A stretch of 64,000 nucleotides of DNA from Floridanema aerugineum (GCF_041929345.1 NZ_JBHFNQ010000220.1:17033-81032), one strand, 5' to 3'; shown: positions 1-8,574, numbered from the stretch's first letter. Notes: a model not told the origin generated them from the letters alone. A program made the numbers and translations.

Positions 1-1403
1 TCAATGCACCTGCTTCTGGTCAGTCAACTCAAGGACAGTCGGTACAGCGTCAGGAAGAAGATAAAGAAGAGGAAGTGCAGGCAAAACCAGAGATTTCCGC
101 ACTGCAACGGATGGAAGAACCAAAAGAGGAAGACATCCAAGCTAAGTTAATCCAAAAGCAAGGGGACGCGATTGGGGGAGGGGAAGCTTCGACGGATTTG
201 GACACTGCGATTAATAGTGCTAGAGGTGGGGGACAGCCGTTGGAGGCAGGTCTGCAAAGGTCAATGGGGCAGGCGATGGGGGCAGATTTTAGTGGAGTGA
301 AGGTTCACACGGATGCACAGGCGGATCAGTTGAATCGATCGGTTCAAGCAAGGGCATTTACGACGGGGCAAGATGTGTTCTTTCGGCAGGGGGAATATAA
401 TCCTGGGAGTCGCGGGGGGCAGGAGTTGATTGCCCATGAGTTGACTCATGTGGTGCAGCAGAATGGTGGGGCTGTGCAACCGATACAGGCAAAGATGATC
501 CAAATGCTACGCTATAAATCAGATAACTCTCCTGTAGACATTAACTCTTTGAGTTTTTTCCGAGTATTAGACTACCTGAAAAGACCAGATCCAGATCCAG
601 ATCCAGGAGGAGTAATTTTTGAAGCAGATGATAGAGTTAATCTCCAGGCAAGGTCTGCTTCTCTTTATACCCAAGAATTTCAGTCTCTCCATAACTTCCT
701 AAGTACACCACCAGTTGCCGCTGAGAAAGCAAATCGCAATATCCCTGTAGGAGTCGATTTTCCAGTTATATTGAGGGAGATGAAAGCTCGCCACGACGCA
801 GGAAATTTACCAGGGTTTAAAGAGTGGCTGGCAAGTGTAAACGTGAATCAGAATGCACTTAATGTTGTGGATAAAATCAATGAGTTGAGATCTGCACAAA
901 ATATTGCTGGAGTCGTCAACGTAGATGAAACCCAAATTCCAGGTACCCCTCAGACAGCCGATTTGCAGCATGGAACTTCACAAACAGAGGTAAAAACGAT
1001 ACGTCAGCCTATTAAAAGTTATACGGACTTTACGGGACAGGTAACAGCAGCACTGGCAAAATTTGCTAACGTTAATCCAGCGGATGGCAATACTTACAAT
1101 GCAACCATCTACTGTTCCATTGATCAAAATCTCATCAGCGGGACAACAACTAATAAGAAAGGCACCATGACACATACAACAATTAACCCAGCAACCCTTG
1201 ATAAAATCACAACTATCACCCGTCAAAGTGATGGGCAGCCGTTGAATCGTAAGACAGAAAATCAACTCAACAGACTGCTGGAAAATTTAAACACGCAAAA
1301 CTGGGCTGGTGCATCTACAACCCATGCGATCGATCTAATCGTTGAAAATGGGACATCGCACCGTCTAGTTCGTGATAACTATAACCAATGGCAAAGATCC
1401 TAA
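1..1403 (+). CDS. eCIS-core (DUF4157) protein with candidate PD-(D/E)XK nuclease C-terminus, 5'-partial
   Basis: The frame is open from base 3 with no stop, so the gene starts before the window; the GTG at 75 is internal (24 further codons precede it). Numbering from that codon, residues about 50-135 form a DUF4157/eCIS core domain with the HELTH motif at 121-125, a HExxH metallopeptidase-like signature. A charged, Gln/Glu-rich leader precedes it, as is usual for these proteins. A DPDPDPD run lies near 172-177. The C-terminal half has TAD (D296) followed nine residues later by EVK (E305, K307) and a helix with Gln and Ala-Leu, the layout of PD-(D/E)XK nuclease toxins. The family is linked to contractile injection system cargo and polymorphic toxins. 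The toxin role is my inference; the DUF4157 call is firm. Confidence 0.85.
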   Translation, partial: NAPASGQSTQGQSVQRQEEDKEEEVQAKPEISALQRMEEPKEEDIQAKLIQKQGDAIGGGEASTDLDTAINSARGGGQPLEAGLQRSMGQAMGADFSGVKVHTDAQADQLNRSVQARAFTTGQDVFFRQGEYNPGSRGGQELIAHELTHVVQQNGGAVQPIQAKMIQMLRYKSDNSPVDINSLSFFRVLDYLKRPDPDPDPGGVIFEADDRVNLQARSASLYTQEFQSLHNFLSTPPVAAEKANRNIPVGVDFPVILREMKARHDAGNLPGFKEWLASVNVNQNALNVVDKINELRSAQNIAGVVNVDETQIPGTPQTADLQHGTSQTEVKTIRQPIKSYTDFTGQVTAALAKFANVNPADGNTYNATIYCSIDQNLISGTTTNKKGTMTHTTINPATLDKITTITRQSDGQPLNRKTENQLNRLLENLNTQNWAGASTTHAIDLIVENGTSHRLVRDNYNQWQRS

Positions 1404-1418
1404 ATAGGAGGTCGGTTA

Positions 1419-2147
1419 ATGAAGCGCATGATTGATATTCACGACCAGGGGATTGATATTATTTTTAGAGATAATAATTGTCTGGATACATTTTACTGGA
1501 GCGATGAGGATGCAACACTAGATGATACACTTCAACAATCCATACAGGGATTTTCATACCTGACCCAACTCTGGCTACCAGAATATTGGATGGTGGAAAT
1601 CTCCCCTTTCGTTTTTGAGCATCCAGACACTGAAACGGAAAGCTTTCAGGTATCTTCAGATATATCAGCAAGTAATTTCGACAAAGCTACCGAAACCATT
1701 AAACATCTGCTTGAGCAGCATACTGATTCTGAGGAGCCTTGGTCTTTAAAATCTATTCAAACCTCCCACAAGGGATGGAATCGGCTGGCACTGCCATTGG
1801 GTGTAACCGCTTCGGATTCGTGGGGTATTGTTGACCCGGATGGGATTATACGCAGTTCATATATCTGGCACCCAGCCCCACCATTTGCTGGGCAGGAAAC
1901 GATCTGGATACATATTCAAGATGCTAATGCCGCCAGCCATTTTTCTCTTACCGTTGAAATGACTGGCGAAATTGGGATTCTTGCAAGCATCGGGATTAGT
2001 TTTTTTAATCCAGAAAATGATGCACGTTCACCCAATCATCTGGTGGAGGGAGCGTCTGTAACCGCTTGGCAGCAGGCAAATATGGCGCTTTTACAGACTA
2101 CTATCAACTATTTAGAACATCAGGGATGGAAACATTTCCCTAAGTAA
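1419..2147 (+). CDS. unknown 242-aa protein, candidate immunity or partner of the upstream DUF4157 protein
   Basis: I do not recognise a family. The protein is soluble-looking, acidic and rich in Trp and aromatic residues, with no signal peptide or membrane segment. It starts 15 bases after the stop of the DUF4157 gene, behind a good ribosome site (AGGAGG, about 7 bases before the ATG), so the two are almost certainly co-transcribed. A small gene directly downstream of a toxin-like C-terminus is the usual place for an immunity protein, but only position supports this. A chaperone or adaptor for the DUF4157 cargo is an alternative. Confidence 0.75.
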   Translation: MKRMIDIHDQGIDIIFRDNNCLDTFYWSDEDATLDDTLQQSIQGFSYLTQLWLPEYWMVEISPFVFEHPDTETESFQVSSDISASNFDKATETIKHLLEQHTDSEEPWSLKSIQTSHKGWNRLALPLGVTASDSWGIVDPDGIIRSSYIWHPAPPFAGQETIWIHIQDANAASHFSLTVEMTGEIGILASIGISFFNPENDARSPNHLVEGASVTAWQQANMALLQTTINYLEHQGWKHFPK

Positions 2148-2190
2148 GATCGCCCAATCGAGCATAAAAGCATGAAACCAGAATATGAGC

Positions 2191-2393
2191 TTATTTCTTT
2201 CTAATTTGCTCAATTTTTTCGCTAATAACTTGCCCAATTTCTTCGGTAGACATATCGGCTGGATAACGTTGGCGATCGGGATTACGACTCAAAAGTTCTC
2301 CAAAGCTGCACTAAACATTTCATCATCATTTCTATGGGCAGAAAGAAATTCTTTTAATTGAACAACCGTCATCTCTTGAAAATTAGACATCAT
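2191..2393 (-). pseudogene. frameshifted DUF6887-like gene
   Basis: Read on the minus strand from the ATGs at 2393/2390, the frame gives a short protein beginning MSNFQEMTVVQLKEFLSAHR and stops early after FSAALENF. Another frame then continues as GELLSRNPDRQRYPADMS and on to a stop at 2191. Together the two frames match the pattern of the intact DUF6887-type genes at 26835, 27367 and 46921 (an N-terminal M-x-ELxxYxLxHR-like stretch, then a [SK]RRxP / SRNP block and a helical tail). A single indel near 2285-2295 explains the break. It lies 23 bases downstream of the Uma2 gene on the same strand. No DUF6888 partner is visible. Confidence 0.65.
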
Positions 2394-2416
2394 AGAAACC
2401 CGCTATCATTTTGCTT

Positions 2417-2950
2417 TCACCTCAACAATTCATCGATCGCAACACTAAATCCTAACATCACAATTTGAGTACTAACTACATCACCGGATTTAAACGCTAA
2501 TGTCTGATTTTGAGTAATAATTAAAACCCGAATACTTTCAGGAAATAGTAACCAAACTTCTTGACAACCTGACTCTAAATACTCGTTAGCTTTGGCAAAT
2601 AAATCTTCAGCTGAATCTGTGGGAGTTGCAATTTCAGCTATTAGCGGTGGACTTTGGGGTAAGGCAGAAGCTTCGCCAAATTGTGCTAGCAATTCCGCTG
2701 TAAGATAGGAAACATCGGGACGACGACCTTGGTTGACAGTTCGACAAGGAAGTGCAATTAAAGTTTCTCCTCTTTGTGAAGATTGAATGATGTAATTTGC
2801 CCAATAACAAGATAACCTAGACTGAATCCGGCTATGTTTGACTGTCGCAGTTGTCTCCACAAGTTGTCCGTTTACCCATTCTTGACGATCGGGTGGATTA
2901 GCGAGAAAATCTTCTAGAGTGAAAGTTTCTGTTACAGTAGCGATCGACAT
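2417..2950 (-). CDS. Uma2 family (DUF820) endonuclease-like protein
   Basis: The 177-residue protein has the Uma2 layout: an N-terminal segment ending in a WVNGQLVE strand, then RPDVSYL with the conserved Asp, PLIAEIATP with the Glu, and a helix with the K of KANEYLESGCQEVWLL. These correspond to the PD-(D/E)XK core of the family. Uma2 proteins are very numerous in cyanobacteria and of unknown cellular role; no cleavage activity should be assumed. It is the first gene of a possible two-gene unit with the broken DUF6887 gene downstream. Three more Uma2 genes occur in the window. Confidence 0.9.
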   Translation of the reverse strand: MSIATVTETFTLEDFLANPPDRQEWVNGQLVETTATVKHSRIQSRLSCYWANYIIQSSQRGETLIALPCRTVNQGRRPDVSYLTAELLAQFGEASALPQSPPLIAEIATPTDSAEDLFAKANEYLESGCQEVWLLFPESIRVLIITQNQTLAFKSGDVVSTQIVMLGFSVAIDELLR

Positions 2951-3089
2951 ATTTATATTTTCGCCTTTGGATTACTGATTGATTTTATTGTATCGATCGA
3001 TTTACGGGAATTCTTTCTACCTTTTTAAAAGACACAGATAAACATTGTCGGTGTAGGCTAGTGTTTAGAAGCAAATATCCGTTTCTGTC

Positions 3090-4733
3090 ATGTCACTGCC
3101 TAAACTTCTCGCTTTAGTAGCTGCCCTTACTGTAGTCTTGGGGCTGATGATTTGGTTAGTTAACTCAATTTATCAGCTTTATATTAATATTGCTTGGTCT
3201 GCGCCGCCTTTGTTGGCTAATGTGGTAGTGTTGCTGCTGATATTGCTGCTGGCGTTGCTGATTACGGTTTTTATTTATTATGGGGTGATGTTTTGGCGAT
3301 CGCAAAATCAGCCAAAGCGCCGCAAACCACAAATTAAAATTCCCGAAGCAAAAACCGAAGCAGCAGCAGAAAATCTCCGCGCCGTCAAAAAGCAAGTCAA
3401 ACAAATTGAAGATGAAGTTTCCCGACAAGCTTTACTTTCTCGTTCGCGTGAAATTGAAACTAATTTATCTAGAGGGAATCTACAAGTCGTTATTTTTGGT
3501 ACAGGTTCATCGGGCAAAACTTCCTTAATAAATGCCTTAATGGGCAGAATGGTAGGTAAAGTTAGTGCGCCAATGGGAACCACAGAAGTTGGCGAAACTT
3601 ACGAATTAAAATTAAAAGGTTTAGAACGGGAAATTTTAATTACTGATACCCCTGGAATTTTAGAAGCGGGAGTTGCAGGAACAGAACGAGAACAATTAGC
3701 CCGTCAATTAGCAACCGAGGCAGATTTACTATTATTTGTAGTCGAAAACGATCTGCTGCAATCAGAATTTGTACCCTTAAAAGCCTTGGCAGAAATTGGT
3801 AAACGCAATATTTTAATTTTGAACAAAATCGACCTTTACACCGACGAAGATAAAGAAAGAATTTTGGCGCGACTTCGGGAAAGAGTCAGAAGTTTTATTT
3901 CTACTTCTGATGTGATTACTGTGTCAGCAAATCCCCGCACAGTCAAGTTAGAAACAGGGGAAATTATGCAACCTGAACCTGATGTTATGCCATTAATTCG
4001 CCGTTTAGCAAACATTTTGCGGGCAGAAGGCGATGATTTAATGGCAGATAATATTTTATTACAATCTCAACGTTTAGGAGAAGAAGCCAGAAAAATAATT
4101 GATGCTCAACGTCACCGTCAAGCTGATAAAGTTGTAGAACGGTATCAATGGATAAGCGCGGGAGTAATTGCAGTCACACCTTTGCCAGTAGTAGATTTGT
4201 TAGCAGCTGCGGCAGTAAACGCCCAAATGGTAGTAGAAATTGGCAAGATTTATGGCTGTGATTTGAATATGGAACGGGGGAGAGAGTTGGCGCTTTCTTT
4301 AGGTAAAACTCTCGCCAGTTTGGGAATAGTTAAAGGTGCGATCGAATTAGTTTCTAGAGCATTACAATTAAATATTGCTACTTATTTAGTTGGTAAAGCA
4401 ATTCAAGGTGTAAGTGCTGCTTATTTAACCCGCATCGCCGGAAAGAGTTTTATTGAGTATTTTCGTCAGAATCAAGATTGGGGTGATGGAGGAATTTCGG
4501 AAGTTGTGCAACGGCAATTTGAGTTGAATAAAAAAGATGAATTTGTCAAAGCTTTTGTCCAAGATGCTATTGCGAAAGTCGTCCAACCTTTAACACAAAA
4601 TCCACCACCAGAAACAGAAATAGAATATCAAGAAGCAGCAGCGGAAGAGGAAGAAGTAGAAGAACCGAAAATCCCTCCTTACGAATATGTAGATGATTGG
4701 ACTAACTCATCGCCAAAGCGAGAAGATTGGTAA
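3090..4733 (+). CDS. membrane-anchored Era-like GTPase with DUF697 domain
   Basis: The 547-residue protein starts with two hydrophobic membrane segments (about residues 5-27 and 40-65) and a basic, helical linker. A GTPase domain follows: G1 GTGSSGKTS (about 136-144), G3 DTPGI (about 188) and G4 NKID (about 246). After it comes the Ala-rich, helical DUF697 region seen in YcjF-like proteins, including a VTPLPVVDLLAAAAVNAQM stretch. The C-terminus is an acidic tail rich in Glu. Such proteins are common in cyanobacteria; their role is unclear, perhaps at the membrane. It is divergent from the Uma2 gene at 2950. Confidence 0.9.
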   Translation: MSLPKLLALVAALTVVLGLMIWLVNSIYQLYINIAWSAPPLLANVVVLLLILLLALLITVFIYYGVMFWRSQNQPKRRKPQIKIPEAKTEAAAENLRAVKKQVKQIEDEVSRQALLSRSREIETNLSRGNLQVVIFGTGSSGKTSLINALMGRMVGKVSAPMGTTEVGETYELKLKGLEREILITDTPGILEAGVAGTEREQLARQLATEADLLLFVVENDLLQSEFVPLKALAEIGKRNILILNKIDLYTDEDKERILARLRERVRSFISTSDVITVSANPRTVKLETGEIMQPEPDVMPLIRRLANILRAEGDDLMADNILLQSQRLGEEARKIIDAQRHRQADKVVERYQWISAGVIAVTPLPVVDLLAAAAVNAQMVVEIGKIYGCDLNMERGRELALSLGKTLASLGIVKGAIELVSRALQLNIATYLVGKAIQGVSAAYLTRIAGKSFIEYFRQNQDWGDGGISEVVQRQFELNKKDEFVKAFVQDAIAKVVQPLTQNPPPETEIEYQEAAAEEEEVEEPKIPPYEYVDDWTNSSPKREDW

Positions 4734-4760
4734 TTATAACAATCCTACTAACTCAACTTT

Positions 4761-4827
4761 GTAGGGTGCGTCAGATACTAAAGCTTTGGGCGAAGAATAC
4801 TAAATTTAAGGCTCTGACGCACCCTAC
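4761..4827 (+). repeat. 67-bp inverted-repeat element (GTAGGGTGCGTCAGA family)
   Basis: Arms GTAGGGTGCGTCAGA and TCTGACGCACCCTAC flank a roughly 37-base centre. Further copies or relatives lie at 10632, 12334 and 19675. The element separates the GTPase stop from the TraX start, which argues against the longer TraX reading from 4727 that would translate the repeat. Confidence 0.85.
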
Positions 4828-4897
4828 ATCTCCTCCTCTCTTCTCTCTGTGTCCTCTGCGTCTCTGCGGTTTAAAAAATTATGTAGGATTGCGATAT

Positions 4898-5605
4898 ATG
4901 TCTGAAACTGATGTAAATTTAAATCTAAAAAAACTCACTTCCTTTGATATTAAAGTGATAGCCTTTGCCCTAATGATTATCGATCATGTGGGGAGATTGT
5001 TTTTCCCCCAAGCGGCTATCTTTGTTATCATAGGAAGGCTGAGTTTTCCGTTGTTTGCATGGTTAGCAGCGCAAGGAGAGAAATATACATCTGATATCAA
5101 AAAATATATTTTTCGGCTATTAGTATGGGGCGCTATTGCTCAACCTATTTATGGGAAGTTCTACTACTTAGTTTTTTCTGTACATGGCGAACTCAATATA
5201 TTATTTACACTTGCTTTGGGAGTAATAACTATTCGTTGCACGAAATTAGTTGAATCAAAGTTTTTCAAGTTTCTAATTGTTATTGCTTTCATGGTAGTTG
5301 CAGAATTGTTGCGGGTTGAGGGGAGGATTTCGGGATTAATTATAATTTATTTGATGTCAATTATTGACTTACAAAGTGCCAAATGGTGGTTCTTTTTTAT
5401 CGGCTATCGGTTATTGTTTATCTATCTTAATCAATGGAGTTATGTCGAGTTGTTTGGCATAGCTTCTGTAGGAATACTAGCTTTATATAACGGTGAACAA
5501 GGGGGAAGGAGTAAACCGTTTTATAAGTGGTTTTATCCTTTGTATCCGCTACATTTAGGAGTTTTACTTTTAATTAAATTTTGGTTAAATTCACAGATGA
5601 ATTGA
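4898..5605 (+). CDS. TraX family membrane protein
   Basis: The 235-residue protein begins, after a short polar leader, with FDIKVIAFALMIIDHVGRLFF, the hallmark start of the TraX family (IDH motif in the first helix), then GRLSFPLFAWLAAQG and further hydrophobic segments to the end, about seven or eight in all. In F plasmids TraX acetylates pilin; chromosomal TraX-like proteins have no settled role. I chose the ATG at 4898, because the frame upstream runs through a palindromic repeat and low-complexity sequence. No other conjugation genes are nearby, so a conjugative role is not supported. Its stop abuts the convergent Uma2 gene. Confidence 0.85.
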   Translation: MSETDVNLNLKKLTSFDIKVIAFALMIIDHVGRLFFPQAAIFVIIGRLSFPLFAWLAAQGEKYTSDIKKYIFRLLVWGAIAQPIYGKFYYLVFSVHGELNILFTLALGVITIRCTKLVESKFFKFLIVIAFMVVAELLRVEGRISGLIIIYLMSIIDLQSAKWWFFFIGYRLLFIYLNQWSYVELFGIASVGILALYNGEQGGRSKPFYKWFYPLYPLHLGVLLLIKFWLNSQMN

Positions 5606-6172
5606 TTAAGCAAATATTCGGGATACGGAACAAGTAAAACCTGGTAAAAGTGGGGAATTCAAGTCATCATTAACGAACAAAGTGGCAACTAGTTCTAAAG
5701 TAGTTTGTTCCCGGCGATAAATTTGGATTTCTTGCTTTTGCCAATCAGCAATCCAATATTCTTGAACTCCTCTTGTTGAGTAGAGTTTTAGTTTTAATTC
5801 TCTGTCGCGTCGTTGATTTTCTGTACCTGGGGAAAGTACTTCTATAATTAATTCTGGCGCATCAGTTAAATGTCCGGCTTCATCTAATAAAGCAGCTAAT
5901 CTTTCGTTGCTAGCCCAAACTACATCGGGGATGACATTATCAGCATCGGAAAATATTATACCGGGTGCGATCGCCACTCGCCCCAAACCAGTAGACTGTG
6001 ACCAATTATCAAGTACGGCAAAGAATCTACCACTAGTTTCTTGGTGTTTCCAATTTGGTGCTTTTGTCACAAACAACTCTCCATCAATTATTTCATAGCG
6101 ATTGCCGTTATCTGGAAATAATTCTAAGTCAGCTATAGTCCAGCGTACTCGCTTATTTGTAATTTGGCTCAT
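5606..6172 (-). CDS. Uma2 family (DUF820) endonuclease-like protein
   Basis: The 188-residue protein has YEIIDGELFVTKAP near the N-terminus, then IPDVVWAS with the core Asp, APELIIEVLSPGT with the core Glu and LKLKLYSTRGVQEYWIAD with the Lys-bearing helix. This is the standard Uma2 order and length. It ends exactly where the convergent TraX gene ends, leaving no room for a separate terminator. The function of the family is unknown. Confidence 0.92.
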   Translation of the reverse strand: MSQITNKRVRWTIADLELFPDNGNRYEIIDGELFVTKAPNWKHQETSGRFFAVLDNWSQSTGLGRVAIAPGIIFSDADNVIPDVVWASNERLAALLDEAGHLTDAPELIIEVLSPGTENQRRDRELKLKLYSTRGVQEYWIADWQKQEIQIYRREQTTLELVATLFVNDDLNSPLLPGFTCSVSRIFA

Positions 6173-6236
6173 AACTAAAGCTTGTGAAAGAGGGATGTAA
6201 CTATTTTAGATTAGCTGCGATGAATTTACCATGATG

Positions 6237-7214
6237 TTAACTACAATTTCGGCTATCCAAAAATTTTAATTGTTGGTAAAGCATGGTGATTTTGGGTAAA
6301 TTTGCGCCTCTTGCTTGGGCAAAATTTAAGGGATTTCCAAACATGGTTTCTACTTCTAAAGGGCGTTTTTCATCGTAGTCAATTTTCATGCTGGTGCGGT
6401 AAGGTTTCATTTTGTCGGTGTAGTTTAGCATAGTTTCTACGAAAGTTTGGGGAATTGTGCGATCGCAACTTTTCGCCCCCGCTACCACTTCCCACATTAA
6501 TTCTTCAACTAATTTCCGAGTATGAAGATTACTCATTAATTCATCGGTTCTGGCATCTAGAACTACAGAAAGTCCATTGTAAGGAATATTCCAAACTAAT
6601 TTTTGCCAACGTGCTAATAACAAATCTTCTGCTAATTCCATCTTAATTCCTGCACGTTCAAAATCATCACCAATTTGCTGCATTCTATTAGTAATTCCAG
6701 CAGGTTGATAATTAGTAGCATATTCCCCGATTTTAATTTGACCGTAATCTAAGTGGCGAATATGTCCAGGGGCTACTTTATTAGAACAGAGAAAACATAA
6801 CCCACCCATTACCCTTTCGCTACCAACAATTTTAGCAACTTCATCTTCTACACCGAGTCCGTTTTGTAACACTAAAACCACACCATTATCTTTTAGTACA
6901 TGAGGTAACATTGATGGTAATAAATGATTTTGGGTGGTTTTCAATGCGATAATTACTACATCGCAAGGTGGCATTTTGCTAGCTTCTTGGTAAGCTTGAA
7001 CATTGGGTAAAGTGAAATCACCATATTTTGATTCAACTACTAAACCATGCTTACTGACATATTCGTAATCGCTGTGTAACAAAAAGTGAACATTTAAACC
7101 AGCTTTTTGCAAACAAGCACCGTAATACCCACCAAGCGCCCCTGTTCCCAAGATGGCATAACTAAGTTGAAAAGAATTGTAAATAAATTGCTCAGCCATT
7201 GATTCGATCTCCAT
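6237..7214 (-). CDS. 2-dehydropantoate 2-reductase-like oxidoreductase (PanE/ApbA family)
   Basis: The protein has an N-terminal Rossmann motif GTGALGGYYGA (about residues 22-32), then VVIIALKTTQN and VLVLQNGLG, and in the C-terminal helical domain LLARWQKLVWNIPYNGLSVV, with the Lys and Asn positions typical of ketopantoate reductases. The family reduces 2-dehydropantoate with NADPH in pantothenate synthesis. Cyanobacteria often carry several PanE-like paralogues, so the exact substrate is uncertain. The ATG at 7214 has AGGAGG only 2 bases before it; the ATG at 7199 has GGAG at a better distance and may be the true start. It is divergent from the PRK-like gene, with a 48-base gap. Confidence 0.85.
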   Translation of the reverse strand: MEIESMAEQFIYNSFQLSYAILGTGALGGYYGACLQKAGLNVHFLLHSDYEYVSKHGLVVESKYGDFTLPNVQAYQEASKMPPCDVVIIALKTTQNHLLPSMLPHVLKDNGVVLVLQNGLGVEDEVAKIVGSERVMGGLCFLCSNKVAPGHIRHLDYGQIKIGEYATNYQPAGITNRMQQIGDDFERAGIKMELAEDLLLARWQKLVWNIPYNGLSVVLDARTDELMSNLHTRKLVEELMWEVVAGAKSCDRTIPQTFVETMLNYTDKMKPYRTSMKIDYDEKRPLEVETMFGNPLNFAQARGANLPKITMLYQQLKFLDSRNCS

Positions 7215-7262
7215 TACCTCCTAAAATTAAACCTATTCAGAAGTTTTAATATATCAAAAACT

Positions 7263-8207
7263 ATGAGCAATCGTCCGATTATTCTTGGCATTGTTGGTGA
7301 TAGTGCAGCGGGAAAAACAACTTTAACTAGAGGAATTGCCCAAGTTTTGGGAGAAGATAATGTTACAATTATCTGTACTGACGATTATCACCGCTACGAT
7401 CGCACTCAGCGAGCAGAATTAGGTATTACAGCTTTGCATCCTGACTGCAATTATTTGGATATTATGCAGCAGCATTTATCGCTGTTGCGAACAGGTCAAC
7501 CGATCCTCAAACCAGTGTACAGCCACAAAACAGGAACTTTTGAACCACCACAATATATTAAACCAAATAAATTTGTAATTGTCGAAGGATTGCTGGGTTA
7601 TTCTACTCGTAGTTGCCGAGATTCTTTTGATGTAAAAGTTTATTTAGCACCGCCAGAATCTTTGCGTGCTAAATGGAAGATTAAGCGGGATACAATGAAG
7701 CGGGGTTACTCGCCAGAACAAGTTTTAGCAGAATTGGAAAAACGCGAACCTGACTCGGAAAATTTTATCCGTCCTCAGCGCAAATGGGCAGATTTGGTTG
7801 TAACTTTTTACCCGCCAAATGAAGAGATTGAAGAGGATAATTCCCGGTTAAATGTACGTTTGGTACTCAGACCTACGATCCCCCATCCTGATTTTATTAA
7901 AATTATCGAACTCACCGACAGCGGTGCTAAATCAGCTGTTCGTTTAGGATTAGATCGGGATATGGGTAAACCAGTTGATGTGCTAGAAATTGATAGTCAT
8001 GCAACTGCTGAACAAGTGAGTAAATTAGAAAAGGTTTTGTGTCATGAAATGCCTGATTTATTCCCGCATTGCAGTTTAGGAGGAAATTTAGAATTGGGCA
8101 AAATTACAGGAACAACTGATGAGGTTTTGCAAAGTTATCCTCTCGCTTTGACTCAGTTATTAATTTCTTTTCATACGCTGAAAGCGACTCATGTGCATCA
8201 TTTTTAA
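7263..8207 (+). CDS. phosphoribulokinase/uridine kinase family protein (PRK paralogue)
   Basis: The 314-residue protein carries a P-loop GDSAAGKTT (about residues 12-20), ICTDDYHRYDR, a central VYSHKTGTFEPP and FVIVEGLLGY, all in PRK order. Canonical Calvin-cycle PRK makes ribulose-1,5-bisphosphate and in cyanobacteria has a P-loop GDSGCGKST whose Cys forms a regulatory disulfide with the Cys before LDDYH. Here the P-loop Cys is Ala while the second Cys is kept, so that switch is absent. Two Cys lie near the C-terminus (CHEMPDLFPHC). This looks like the divergent second PRK-type protein of cyanobacteria rather than the main Calvin-cycle enzyme; its substrate is unknown to me. Confidence 0.8.
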   Translation: MSNRPIILGIVGDSAAGKTTLTRGIAQVLGEDNVTIICTDDYHRYDRTQRAELGITALHPDCNYLDIMQQHLSLLRTGQPILKPVYSHKTGTFEPPQYIKPNKFVIVEGLLGYSTRSCRDSFDVKVYLAPPESLRAKWKIKRDTMKRGYSPEQVLAELEKREPDSENFIRPQRKWADLVVTFYPPNEEIEEDNSRLNVRLVLRPTIPHPDFIKIIELTDSGAKSAVRLGLDRDMGKPVDVLEIDSHATAEQVSKLEKVLCHEMPDLFPHCSLGGNLELGKITGTTDEVLQSYPLALTQLLISFHTLKATHVHHF

Positions 8208-8231
8208 AAATGTCAAAGTTGTGGGTAATAG

Positions 8232-8297
8232 ACATCTCCAACAAAGAATCTCTTTCGGCTGGCAGGATGCCTGCCCCACAAGAGTTTTTGGAGATGT
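8232..8297 (+). repeat. 66-bp inverted-repeat element
   Basis: Outer arms ACATCTCCAA and TTGGAGATGT enclose a GGCAGGATGCCTGCCCCACAAGAG-type core (written here in parts). The element at 29943 has the same outer and inner parts in the opposite orientation. It sits just after the PRK-like gene and could fold in its transcript. Confidence 0.7.
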
Positions 8298-8346
8298 GTA
8301 ATGAATCGATCGCACAAATCATCAACCATCCATTACCCACAATTTA

Positions 8347-8493
8347 CTACCAAATTCCTAAATTGAACATTGATACGGGTGCAGGTATCATTTCGCCGCG
8401 AAAATCTAGCAGTTGCACTAAGAGTAAATAGCCGATCGCTAGAATTAGAGAAATTACCCCGGTAATAATTGCCACAATTTTCCCTCGATCCAT
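8347..8493 (-). CDS. small single-helix membrane protein, 48 aa
   Basis: The minus strand from the ATG at 8493 encodes a 48-residue protein: a short basic start (MDRGK), one hydrophobic helix of about 20 residues (IVAIITGVISLILAIGYLLL), then a polar tail ending in VSMFNLGIW before TAG at 8347. An AGGGAAAC stretch upstream can serve as ribosome site. The gene is below the usual length cut-off, but the clean helix, the start and the position between repeats make it convincing. I cannot name a family. It faces the PRK-like gene and is divergent from the ABC ATPase gene. Confidence 0.6.
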   Translation of the reverse strand: MDRGKIVAIITGVISLILAIGYLLLVQLLDFRGEMIPAPVSMFNLGIW

Positions 8494-8574
8494 GAGTTTC
8501 CCTGCTGCTAAATGATGTTATTTATTTAATATAGGTAATAATTAGTCTTAGTTGTCGTCCATAACTCAACTAAT

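Noticed and set aside
4727..4897. Longer N-terminus for the TraX protein
   Set aside because: The extension translates a 67-bp inverted repeat and overlaps the GTPase stop; the TraX hallmark begins after the ATG at 4898.
8210..8431. 73-codon plus-strand ORF after the PRK-like gene
   Set aside because: It runs through a palindromic element and antisense to the small membrane-protein gene; no ribosome site.
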